Shown here in pieces: positions 1 to 7,414 of a stretch of 9,411 nt of DNA. The notes beneath the pieces are model-generated. The model did not search any database. It had not been told where the DNA came from and was given only the letters and a program-made list of their open reading frames with translations. The first letter of the stretch is position 1. Each line of letters begins with the position of its first letter. This DNA comes from an uncultured Eubacteriales bacterium. Its GTDB lineage: Bacteria > Bacillota > Clostridia > Oscillospirales > Acutalibacteraceae. The position numbers and the translations under genes were made by a program. The DNA lies in the NCBI GenBank assembly GCA_900317795.1, contig ONIF01000149.1, positions 1 to 9,411 of the forward strand. The letters run 5' to 3'.

Positions 1-1166
1 CAAAATATCTTCAAAGCTATCTCGGAGATACTTATAAAAAAGTGAAAGAGTATCTTGAAAACGGCAGATTTGTATTATTTTCGGGTTGCGGGTGTCAGGC
101 GGCAGGCTTGAAGAAGTATTTGAAAAAAGAGTATGACAATCTCTTGATAGTGGATATATTTTGTCATTACTCACCGTCACCGATGTTTTTCAAGAAGTAT
201 GTGCAGGGCAGTTTCACGGATTTGAAAAGATATGAATTCAGATATAAAAAAGGTGAAAACTGCTGGGATTGTCTGACGGTGAGTGCAAGTGACGGTGAAA
301 ATGAAATTGTGCGTCACGGCAGTTCGGAAGATGAATATCAGAGGGTTTTTCATAGTGAGTTGATGTTGTCGGAACATTGTGCAAACTGCAAATTTCAGTC
401 CCGTCAGAGATATGGAGATATATCTCTTGGAGATTTCTGGAATATTCAAAAGCATGATACAGGGATAGAGCATGGAAAGGGTGTATCATGTGTATTTGTG
501 AATAACGAAAAGGGCAGGAAATTTTTTGAAAGCATACCCGAAAGCATGATTAAATTAAAGAAAAAAGCTCCTGTTGAATGGGTAGGCGGAAACGGCTTTG
601 TATATAGGGGCAAAAACAAGCTTACGCAGAAAAATGGTGATTTTTATAAGGCAATCAGATTTATGCCTTTTGAGGAAGCCGCAAATTATGCATTAAAGCC
701 CGACAGGGGAATGAAAAATTCTGTAAAGGGCAGTAATCCCCTGCAATTTGACAGTAAAGCTCTGCATTTCAAGTTTGACGGGAATGTGTGGGAGGAACAC
801 TTCAGAGATAATGTTGTTTATCTGAGAGTGAAAGACGGACAGGCTAAACCCGGAAATTATGCAGTATTGCCTTTAGGAGATATGCTTGATAAAAATAAAA
901 CTTATGTACTCCATGCAAAATTCAAGTTTAAAAGCGATTCAAAAGTACTGTATTTTCATATAAAGGATTCGGGCAGCAAGGCTGTAAAAGTGATTGCAAC
1001 GCATAAAGCGGAAAAAAATATCGGTCAGAACTGGATAGAGATACATCAAACTTTTCAGCCGACATCAAATATATTTGATGAATTCATGTTCGGGGCATCG
1101 CAGGTAAAGGGAAACGGTGCATTTATTGCAGTGGATTATATTTATATAACAGAAATTGATGATTAA
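1..1166 (+). CDS. FrhB/FdhB-family iron-sulfur oxidoreductase with C-terminal beta-sandwich-like extension (5' truncated by window)
   Basis: The reading frame is open from base 3, so the gene begins upstream; the GTG at 42 is internal. Numbering from that GTG, residues 1-220 match the C-terminal domain of the coenzyme F420 hydrogenase/dehydrogenase beta subunit family: a GCGCQAAG segment (15-22) where the family usually has GTPCQ.AG, CHYSPSP (41-47), and CANCKF...GDISLGDFW (113-132). Six cysteines in these regions and in CWDC (74-77) could ligate Fe-S or flavin-proximal clusters. In this family an N-terminal ferredoxin domain is normal; it would lie outside the window. Such proteins recur beside pyruvyl transferases in Firmicute and Bacteroidetes glycan loci, where their substrate is mostly unknown; F420 itself is unlikely to be the cofactor. 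Residues about 230-374 are beta-rich and end in FIAVDYIYITEI, resembling the last strand of carbohydrate-binding jelly rolls. Cytoplasmic; no signal or membrane segment seen. Family confident, extension function inferred. Confidence 0.85.
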   Translation, partial: KYLQSYLGDTYKKVKEYLENGRFVLFSGCGCQAAGLKKYLKKEYDNLLIVDIFCHYSPSPMFFKKYVQGSFTDLKRYEFRYKKGENCWDCLTVSASDGENEIVRHGSSEDEYQRVFHSELMLSEHCANCKFQSRQRYGDISLGDFWNIQKHDTGIEHGKGVSCVFVNNEKGRKFFESIPESMIKLKKKAPVEWVGGNGFVYRGKNKLTQKNGDFYKAIRFMPFEEAANYALKPDRGMKNSVKGSNPLQFDSKALHFKFDGNVWEEHFRDNVVYLRVKDGQAKPGNYAVLPLGDMLDKNKTYVLHAKFKFKSDSKVLYFHIKDSGSKAVKVIATHKAEKNIGQNWIEIHQTFQPTSNIFDEFMFGASQVKGNGAFIAVDYIYITEIDD

Positions 1167-1170
1167 AGGA

Positions 1171-1199
1171 TTGTCAAAATAAGTTGATTGTGTTATAAT
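1171..1199 (+). promoter_or_regulatory. Near-consensus sigma-A promoter for the pyruvyl transferase operon
   Basis: TTGTCA at 1171-1176 (5 of 6 to the -35 consensus), a 17-nt spacer, then TATAAT at 1194-1199 (6 of 6) preceded by TG at 1191-1192, giving an extended -10. Transcription would start near 1205-1207, leaving a leader of about 30 nt before the ATG at 1236. It lies 4 nt after the stop of the preceding gene, with no terminator between, so read-through from upstream is also possible. I see no operator or riboswitch in the short leader. Confidence 0.8.
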
Positions 1200-1222
1200 G
1201 AAAAAGATAATGTATTATGTTT

Positions 1223-1228
1223 GGAGGA
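1223..1228 (+). promoter_or_regulatory. Ribosome binding site that sets the start at 1236
   Basis: GGAGGA ends 7 nt before the ATG at 1236. The in-frame TTG at 1188 has no comparable site and lies upstream of the predicted transcription start, so the ATG is the start. Confidence 0.8.
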
Positions 1229-1235
1229 TATTCAA

Positions 1236-2300
1236 ATGAGTGCAAAATATGATATAGGATTGTTCGGACTGTGGAATCAGTGCAATTACGGCAGTATAAT
1301 AACATATTATGCCTTGAACCGCACACTTGAAAGCATGGGAAAAACCGTGCTTATGATAGACAGACCTAACAGGAATACGGAAGAAACCAATACCCATGCA
1401 AAGAAGTTTGCGGCAGAGAATTATAAAGGCATGACTATGCCTATGAATAATGCAGACCTTCACCGCCTTAATCAGTGCTGTGATATGTTTATGACAGGTT
1501 CGGACCAGCTTTGGAACTATTCCGTAAGCAAGAATTACGGAAAGCTGTTTTATCTTGATTTTGCAGCCGACTGCAAAAGAAAAATATCCTATGCAACATC
1601 TTTCGGACATGAAATAGACTTTGCACCCGAAAGTCAAAGAAAGCTTTTGCAGGGATATTTCAGGAGATTTGACAGAATATCCGTAAGAGAGGATAACGGA
1701 GTTGATATTCTCAAGGATATATACGGCATCAATGCCGAGCAGGTAACCGACCCTGTATTTTTGTGTGATAAAAAAGTGTATGATGATTTGGCAGATAAGT
1801 CAAAGATAAAACTGCCGAAAGAAAAGTACATTTTGTCGTGTCTGATAGACCCTACGGAAGATAAGAAAATTTCCATCAATACACTTTCCAATGTAATGAA
1901 CGGAATGAAAACAGTCAATGTGCTTGACGGTTTGTACCGCCTTTCAGACAAGAATGCCGAAAAGCTCGGAATGGAACGTGAAAAGGGCGTTGAAACGGCT
2001 GACTGGATCAATTATATCAGAAATGCAGAGATGATAATAACAGACTCTTACCATACGGTATGCCTTGCAATGATATTCAAAAAGAATTTTGTTGCATTAC
2101 CGAATAAATTCAGAGGTTATTCAAGATTTGACTCTGTCGGCAGACTTTTCAATATTACGGGAAAATTTGCATACGAGGCAGAAGACCTGCTGAGAAATCC
2201 CGATATTATGCTTGAGCCTGACTATAAAGCGATTTCCGCAAAAATATCATCCGAACAGAAACGCTGTAAAGAATGGCTTTCCAAGAGTGTGAAGAGTTGA
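1236..2300 (+). CDS. Polysaccharide pyruvyl transferase family protein (single domain)
   Basis: Family members (CsaB-like, GT-B-like fold) transfer the pyruvyl unit of phosphoenolpyruvate to a hexose, forming an acidic pyruvate ketal on a glycan precursor in the cytoplasm. From the ATG the protein is 354 aa, the usual length for one domain. Visible signatures: NYGS near residues 17-20 in an N-terminal Rossmann-like stretch (YDIGLFGLWNQCNYGS), GSDQLWN at 88-94, YATSFG at 119-124, and TDSYHT at 269-274, where the family has TDSFHG; the His is kept and the Gly is Thr. It closely resembles the first domain of the next gene (both share YYALNR, YATSFGHEIDFA and IFKKNF), so the two look like products of tandem duplication. 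The last residues (SVKS) and the stop are encoded inside an intergenic repeat. No signal peptide or membrane segment. Acceptor sugar cannot be told from sequence. Confidence 0.9.
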   Translation: MSAKYDIGLFGLWNQCNYGSIITYYALNRTLESMGKTVLMIDRPNRNTEETNTHAKKFAAENYKGMTMPMNNADLHRLNQCCDMFMTGSDQLWNYSVSKNYGKLFYLDFAADCKRKISYATSFGHEIDFAPESQRKLLQGYFRRFDRISVREDNGVDILKDIYGINAEQVTDPVFLCDKKVYDDLADKSKIKLPKEKYILSCLIDPTEDKKISINTLSNVMNGMKTVNVLDGLYRLSDKNAEKLGMEREKGVETADWINYIRNAEMIITDSYHTVCLAMIFKKNFVALPNKFRGYSRFDSVGRLFNITGKFAYEAEDLLRNPDIMLEPDYKAISAKISSEQKRCKEWLSKSVKS

Positions 2301-2403
2301 GAGTTGAGAGTGGAGCGGTTTCGATAATGTGCAGTTATTACAGATATTTATAAATGCATGGAGAATAGGATAACTCCACTCTCCACTCCTCACACTCCAC
2401 TCT
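2285..2403. repeat. Imperfect inverted-repeat element between genes, overlapping the upstream stop
   Basis: The left arm (2285-2315) and right arm (2374-2397) pair over 24 positions with 2 mismatches once a tandem 7-nt duplication (TGAGAGT at 2298-2304, repeated at 2305-2311) is bulged out; the arms flank an AT-rich loop of about 58 nt. Both arms are built of GAGAGTGGAG-like units. The left arm encodes the last four codons and the TGA of the upstream gene. There is no T-run after the right arm, so it is not a standard terminator. The right side (2371-2403) recurs near the end of the window. It fills almost all of the 122-nt gap between the two genes; it could be a REP- or MITE-like element or an mRNA-processing or stability hairpin. 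Confidence 0.75.
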
Positions 2404-2410
2404 GTTATAA

Positions 2411-2416
2411 AGGGGG
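2411..2416 (+). promoter_or_regulatory. Ribosome binding site favouring a TTG start
   Basis: AGGGGG ends 6 nt before a TTG at 2423 and 12 nt before an in-frame ATG at 2429. Spacing favours TTG; the two starts differ by only two residues. Confidence 0.6.
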
Positions 2417-2422
2417 AAAAAA

Positions 2423-5400
2423 TTGCGTATGGATAAATACGATGTAGGCATAGTAGGTGTATGGCAGGGCTGTAATTACGGTTCAATGATGACATATTAT
2501 GCATTGAACCGTGCGGTGCAGTCTATGGGAAAATCCGTTTTGATGATAGACAAGCCCCTCAACCGAGAGGGAAAAACGGATATTGAACATACCGATACCC
2601 ATTCAAGACGATTTGCAAAAGAGCATTATAATATAAGTGAAATATATTCCTTGAATGACCTCAAAAAGCTGAATGATATATGTGAAGGCTTTCTTGTAGG
2701 TTCGGATCAGTTGTGGAACTATGGAATAAGTCAGAATTTCGGAAAGGCATTTTATCTTGATTTTGCAGACGATACAAAAAGAAAAGTTGCCTATGCAACG
2801 TCTTTCGGGCATGAAATAGATTTTGCATCACCCGAACAGAGAGTTGAAATTGCAAAGTATATGAGAAAATTCAATGCGATTGCATTGAGAGAAGCCGACG
2901 GTGTGAGGATATGCCGTGAAATGTACGGCATAGAGGCACAGAGGGTTTTAAATCCTGTATTTCTTGCCAATTCCGATGAGGTATATAAGCCTTTGATAGA
3001 GAAGTCACAGAGAAGTGAAAATGAGCGTTTCATGGCGGCATATATACTTGACCCGTCACCCGAAAAAAGAGATGCACTTTTGCATATATCCGAAAAGCTG
3101 GGCGGGATAAAGATAATCAATCTGCTTGACGGCAGCCTTTGGAGGTTTGACGAAAACAGAAAGGCTCTCGGACTTGACAACTGTATTGAAAATTTGCAGG
3201 TAGAGGACTGGCTGTATTATTTAAGTCATGCGGAGTATGTCGTAACGGATTCCTGTCACGGAGTGTGCTTTTCTCTCATATTCAAAAAGAATTTCATGGC
3301 AATAGGAAATGTTGACAGGGGTTTTTCAAGATTTCGTTCACTCGGAAATATATTTGAGTGCAATGACAGAATTGTCAATGAAGCGTCAGAGCTTATCAAT
3401 AATGATGTCATATTGCAGCCCGTCAATTATGACAGGATAGGCGAGATTATGGAGCATGAGAGAAAAAGGAGTTCTGAATGGCTCAGAGAGGCTCTTTCAT
3501 GCCCTGTCGAACAGACAGTAAAAGTGGTAAGCATACCGAAAATGCCGCAGAAAGAGGTTGATTTTGTGCTGCCTGAGATAGCAAATGAAGATAAGAAATA
3601 TGACTTGGGAATAATCGGCTTATGGTTCGGAAGAAATTACGGAAGTATGGCAACGTATTACGCTTTACATCAGACCGTTGTAAAAATGGGATATTCCGTA
3701 TTGATGATAGAAAATCCCTTAAAGCCCGACCATGAAATTATTCTGAATAAGTCGCACCCGTATAATATTGCAAATGTATTTTATAAAATCAGCGAGAAAA
3801 AGCGTTTAAGCAAGCTGTATGAACTGAATAAGGAGTGCAGGGGATTTTTGGTAGGCTCTGACCAGTTGTGGAACGTGGGACTGAGCAGACCTTATAAGCA
3901 AATGTATTTTCTTGGATTTGTAGATGAGAATACAAAGAAAATTGCTTATGGTACGTCTTTCGGAAAGCCTTACAAAGGTACTGAGGAAGAAAAAAGAGTA
4001 AGTGCCGCCAATCTGAGAAGATTTGACGGAGTATCCGTAAGGGACAGGCTTTCGCATGATATATGTGAAAACAGTTTTGGAGTAAAAGATGTTGTGCAGG
4101 TATGCGACCCGACATTCCTTTGTGATATGGAGGATTATTATACACTTGTCAACATGGCAAAGCTGGAAGAAAATGAGCCGTATATATTGGCTTATGTGCT
4201 TGACCCTAATGCGGAGATAGGTCACAGGCTGGAACAGCTTTCTGTTGACAAGAATATGAAAGTGATAGTCATACTTGACGAGCCGCCTAAAAATTGGGAG
4301 GTAAATAAAGACAGGCTTGATTTGACGGGCAAGGGAAATGTTGAAGTTAAGAGAGATGTGGATTTGTATGAGTGGATGTGGTACTACGACCATGCAAGCG
4401 GAGTATTTACAGACAGTTTTCATGGAACTATCTTTTCGATAATATTCAAAAAGCCGTTTGTCACTCTCATGAACAGCAAAAGAGGTGCGGAAAGATTTCT
4501 TTCTTTGCTTGAACCGATAGATTTGAGATACAGGCTTTTTGAGTCGCCCGAATGTATCAATGAACAGTACGGTTTATTTGACGGCTGCGATTATGGAGTA
4601 CCGTATGAAAAGCTGAATAAAATCAAAGAGGATTCTTATAACTGGCTGAAAAACGTTCTTGAAAAGAAGAAAGAGCCTGTAAAAAGAATTGCCCTTTCCG
4701 ATGAGCAGAATGCACAGCTTACCAATGATTTCAACAGGTGCAAGACCGTTGTTGAATATATCAAATCTTATGGGATAGAAAATGTTGTCATTTCTCCAAG
4801 CAGGGAAAATATCAATTTGATAAGGCTTTTCTCTGCCGACCCGTTCTTTAAGATATATACAGTGGAAGATGAGAGAAGTGCGGGCTTTTATGCATTGGGA
4901 ATATCGCAAAGGCTCAACAGGAGAGTTGTATTGTGCAGTGGTTCGGGTTCGGCAGCGTCAGAGTGTCTGGCGGCACTTAGGGAGGCTAAAAGTCAGCATT
5001 TGCCAATACTTGCATTGACGGCTGACCGTTCCTATTGTTCGGGACAGGGTGAGTGTGTCATACTTCCCCAGAATGACATTTTCGGTGACGCTGTTAAAAA
5101 GAGCGTGACTATTACAAGGCAGTTTGACGAGCTTTCACAATGGAAACTCAGAAGTGATATTTGCGGTGCGATACTCGAACTTGACCGCATTTCAAGAGGA
5201 CCCGTTCACATCAATATACCGATAGAGAGCAATATAGACCAGTCATTGAATAATGATGATTTGTCGCTTGTGAACAGGAGAATTATAGACAAGATAAATA
5301 CAATAAGCGGTGACGCTGCATGGAAAGCAAGGGCTGACAGACTGAAACAAATCAAGAGAATACTTGTCATATACGGACAGAACAGACCTCTTTCAAAGGT

Positions 5401-6274
5401 TATTATAAAAGATACTCTTTCAAATTTGAATTGTGATAAGGCATTGATACCGAATGATGTCATAAACAGTGTCAGTGACAGTGATTTCTGTGATACCCTG
5501 TGGGCAGACGCTGTCATTACGGTAGGCGGTCAGAGTTCTTTCTCTGATAAGATAGTGAAAAAGCTGATGTCAAGAGGTTCGCCCGTAGGTCATTGGAATG
5601 TTTCGGAAGATGGCGAAATAGTTGATATATACCATAATGTATTGAGGGTGTTTGAGTGTTCGGCAGGCACGTTCTTCAGAAAGTTTGTCAGATTTGCAGG
5701 AGATTCTTTCAATGATAATAAGTATTATAGTGTCTGGAAAGATGAATGTGACAGGTGTGTTCCGCCTCATACAGGACATTACTCAAAGTTATATGCTGTT
5801 GAAAGATTTGTGATAGGCATACCCGAAAATGCCGTATTAAATATCGGTACGGGAAAGGCTATGGATCATATTAACAGATTTGCCATCAAGCCGAGTGTAA
5901 AAGTTTTTGCCGTGACGAGGGCAAACGGTGGATATGGTGCGGTATCTGCATTCTTGGGACAGGCTGCTGTTGATAAGAATGAAAGTTATCTTTTGATAGA
6001 TGAAAGTGACTTTATAAAAGATATAAATGCTTTTTGCGTGTCTGAGATAAAGAAAAATGTGCATATCATGCTTTTGAATGACGGGGGAGCTTTGGCTGCA
6101 AAGAAATTCGGTGAACATAATATGATACCTCATAAAATGAATGTTGTGGAGGCTATGACAAAGGCTCTTGGATTCAAATATATATCTTCGCATAATAAAG
6201 AGGAATTTGACGGCGGCATTTCGGAATTTTTTGCCGAAACGGACAAGCCCGTTATCTTTGAGATATTTATATAA
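2423..6274 (+). CDS. Trifunctional fusion: two pyruvyl transferase domains plus a MenD-like ThDP-dependent enzyme domain
   Basis: The protein is 1283 aa in one uninterrupted frame. Domain A (about 5-357): NYG 18-20, GSDQLWN 93-99, ATSFG 125-129, TDSCHG 275-280. A linker rich in Pro and charged residues (358-391) leads to domain B (about 392-748): NYG 405-407, GSDQLWN 478-484, GTSFG 510-514, TDSFHG 663-668. Both keep the pyruvyl transferase signatures and look active. The rest (about 768-1283) has the layout of MenD (SEPHCHC synthase) ThDP enzymes: SPSR 791-794, DERSAGFYALG 816-826 with the likely catalytic Glu at 817, GSGSAA 840-845, LTADR 865-869, DIFGD 885-889, GPVHIN 926-931, then RANGGYGAVSAFLG 1166-1179 and LNDGG 1218-1222. 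The usual GD metal motif reads DE (1193-1194). Its place in a glycan operon argues against menaquinone synthesis; it may use a 2-oxo acid to build a sugar branch or an unusual ketal donor (inference). Cytoplasmic. Confidence 0.88.
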   Translation: MRMDKYDVGIVGVWQGCNYGSMMTYYALNRAVQSMGKSVLMIDKPLNREGKTDIEHTDTHSRRFAKEHYNISEIYSLNDLKKLNDICEGFLVGSDQLWNYGISQNFGKAFYLDFADDTKRKVAYATSFGHEIDFASPEQRVEIAKYMRKFNAIALREADGVRICREMYGIEAQRVLNPVFLANSDEVYKPLIEKSQRSENERFMAAYILDPSPEKRDALLHISEKLGGIKIINLLDGSLWRFDENRKALGLDNCIENLQVEDWLYYLSHAEYVVTDSCHGVCFSLIFKKNFMAIGNVDRGFSRFRSLGNIFECNDRIVNEASELINNDVILQPVNYDRIGEIMEHERKRSSEWLREALSCPVEQTVKVVSIPKMPQKEVDFVLPEIANEDKKYDLGIIGLWFGRNYGSMATYYALHQTVVKMGYSVLMIENPLKPDHEIILNKSHPYNIANVFYKISEKKRLSKLYELNKECRGFLVGSDQLWNVGLSRPYKQMYFLGFVDENTKKIAYGTSFGKPYKGTEEEKRVSAANLRRFDGVSVRDRLSHDICENSFGVKDVVQVCDPTFLCDMEDYYTLVNMAKLEENEPYILAYVLDPNAEIGHRLEQLSVDKNMKVIVILDEPPKNWEVNKDRLDLTGKGNVEVKRDVDLYEWMWYYDHASGVFTDSFHGTIFSIIFKKPFVTLMNSKRGAERFLSLLEPIDLRYRLFESPECINEQYGLFDGCDYGVPYEKLNKIKEDSYNWLKNVLEKKKEPVKRIALSDEQNAQLTNDFNRCKTVVEYIKSYGIENVVISPSRENINLIRLFSADPFFKIYTVEDERSAGFYALGISQRLNRRVVLCSGSGSAASECLAALREAKSQHLPILALTADRSYCSGQGECVILPQNDIFGDAVKKSVTITRQFDELSQWKLRSDICGAILELDRISRGPVHINIPIESNIDQSLNNDDLSLVNRRIIDKINTISGDAAWKARADRLKQIKRILVIYGQNRPLSKVIIKDTLSNLNCDKALIPNDVINSVSDSDFCDTLWADAVITVGGQSSFSDKIVKKLMSRGSPVGHWNVSEDGEIVDIYHNVLRVFECSAGTFFRKFVRFAGDSFNDNKYYSVWKDECDRCVPPHTGHYSKLYAVERFVIGIPENAVLNIGTGKAMDHINRFAIKPSVKVFAVTRANGGYGAVSAFLGQAAVDKNESYLLIDESDFIKDINAFCVSEIKKNVHIMLLNDGGALAAKKFGEHNMIPHKMNVVEAMTKALGFKYISSHNKEEFDGGISEFFAETDKPVIFEIFI

Positions 6275-6285
6275 TATTGCCGTTT

Positions 6286-6291
6286 GGGAGG
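6286..6291 (+). promoter_or_regulatory. Ribosome binding site for the 366-aa gene
   Basis: GGGAGG ends 8 nt before the ATG at 6300, within the 25-nt gap after the fusion gene, supporting translation as part of the same transcript. Confidence 0.7.
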
Positions 6292-6299
6292 ATTTTTAA

Positions 6300-7400
6300 A
6301 TGAGTACAGAAAAAACCAAAAAACAGGCTGCACTTGAAACATTGTGGTTTATGCAGGATTACGGAAATATCATCTCTGCATTTGCACTTGCAAAGACGGT
6401 TGAAAGTTTAGGATATGATGCGGTACTTTTGAATAAGCCGTTCCGTTTCTGGACAGATACGGACACATCAGCCGACAGTGAGGCAGGAAAGTTTATATAC
6501 AAAAATTGCAAGGTTGCACCCGTTTGTTATAACTCGGGAGATTTTCTCAAGTTGGAAAAGGAAAATGATGTATATATATCAGGCTCACACCCGTTGTGGA
6601 GTTATGAACTTTGCGGAAAGGAAACCAATTTTCATTATTATTTTGAGGGTGTTTCCGACAGCAAGACAAAAATATCTTATGCGACAGGCTTTGGCGGAGA
6701 TTATACGGGACCTCACGGTGAAGATAAAAAATTGAGTATATACTATTTGAACAGATATGCGGGAATATCTGTGGGGGACTATAATGATGCGGAGATAATG
6801 GGACAGCATTTGGGAATAGAACCGAAAGTGGTATTAAATCCCATATTGATGTGTGACAGGAGTGTTTTTGAGAAAGCGTCGGAAAACGCCCCTGCAAAGC
6901 GTGCGGAAACGTCTGAAAGCTTTGTATTTTCGTATATAAAAAATGTTACGTCAAGAAAAAAAGAGCTTGTTATGCGTGGAAATGACATTATTGCAGAGAA
7001 GTCGTCAAATCCTTTGAAAAGCCTTGCAGATTTGGGAATCTCCGATAAGTCAAAGTCAAAAACAGGCTTTGAATGCTCACCGAATGACACGGTTGAAGAT
7101 TTTATATATTATATAATCAATTCCGAATTTGTCATAACAGACGATTTCAGCACGGTATGCCTTGCGGTTCTTTTCAATAAGCCGTTTGTATTTGCAGGCT
7201 CGGAAAAAGATACATATACAAGACAGACCTATGCAACATTGTTTTCACTTGGCATAGATGAAAGAATTGTTTTGGAAGAAGATGATTTCAAAGTAAGGGA
7301 ATATCTTTTCAGAATGCCGATAAGATATAATAAGGTAAACAAACTGCTTGAAGAACAGCGTGGACAGTCGGCAGAATGGCTTAAAAAATATCTTGTGTGA
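6300..7400 (+). CDS. Divergent polysaccharide pyruvyl transferase paralogue, probable pseudoenzyme
   Basis: At 366 aa it has the full length of one pyruvyl transferase domain and aligns end to end with its three neighbours: DYGNIISAFALAKTVESLGY (20-39), SYATGFG (126-132), FVITDDFSTVCLAVLFNKPF (277-296), and a C-terminal AEWLKKYLV matching the EWL ending of the others. But its signatures have changed: GSDQLWN has become GSHPLWS (95-101), TDSFHG has become TDDFST (280-285, His lost), and NYGS is DYGN. The frame is intact and has a good ribosome binding site, so it is not a simple pseudogene. A region around 193-262, rich in Ser, Lys and Ala, replaces the better conserved middle of the paralogues. 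Possible roles are a non-catalytic partner or glycan-binding subunit of the neighbouring enzymes, or an enzyme with altered specificity. Family membership is clear; loss of activity is inferred. Confidence 0.82.
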   Translation: MSTEKTKKQAALETLWFMQDYGNIISAFALAKTVESLGYDAVLLNKPFRFWTDTDTSADSEAGKFIYKNCKVAPVCYNSGDFLKLEKENDVYISGSHPLWSYELCGKETNFHYYFEGVSDSKTKISYATGFGGDYTGPHGEDKKLSIYYLNRYAGISVGDYNDAEIMGQHLGIEPKVVLNPILMCDRSVFEKASENAPAKRAETSESFVFSYIKNVTSRKKELVMRGNDIIAEKSSNPLKSLADLGISDKSKSKTGFECSPNDTVEDFIYYIINSEFVITDDFSTVCLAVLFNKPFVFAGSEKDTYTRQTYATLFSLGIDERIVLEEDDFKVREYLFRMPIRYNKVNKLLEEQRGQSAEWLKKYLV

Positions 7401-7406
7401 GAGGAG
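7401..7406 (+). promoter_or_regulatory. Ribosome binding site for the glycosyltransferase
   Basis: GAGGAG begins directly after the upstream TGA and ends 8 nt before the ATG at 7415. With only 14 nt between the genes, cotranscription is nearly certain. Confidence 0.75.
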
Positions 7407-7414
7407 TCTGAAAT

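Noticed and set aside
1188..1235. N-terminal extension of the 354-aa pyruvyl transferase from a TTG at 1188
   Set aside because: It has no ribosome binding site, overlaps the -10 region of the promoter, and adds 16 residues not present in the sibling domains.
2285..2403. Intrinsic terminator between the 354-aa gene and the fusion gene
   Set aside because: The stem is long with a loop of about 58 nt and no T-run follows the right arm on the plus strand.
2403..2411. Extended -10-like TGTTATAAA before the fusion gene
   Set aside because: No -35 lies at the right distance, and a start site from it would fall on the ribosome binding site or start codon.
3806..4423. 205-codon minus-strand open frame
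   Set aside because: It lies opposite pyruvyl transferase domain B, whose family motifs are clear on the plus strand; the minus frame shows no motif or ribosome binding site.
4724..6274. Menaquinone biosynthesis gene (menD)
   Set aside because: The domain is MenD-like in fold, but it is fused to pyruvyl transferases, sits in a glycan operon without other men genes, and has altered metal and substrate motifs.
6478..6735. 85-codon plus-strand open frame inside the 366-aa gene
   Set aside because: It is an out-of-frame shadow of a gene with convincing homology to its neighbours.
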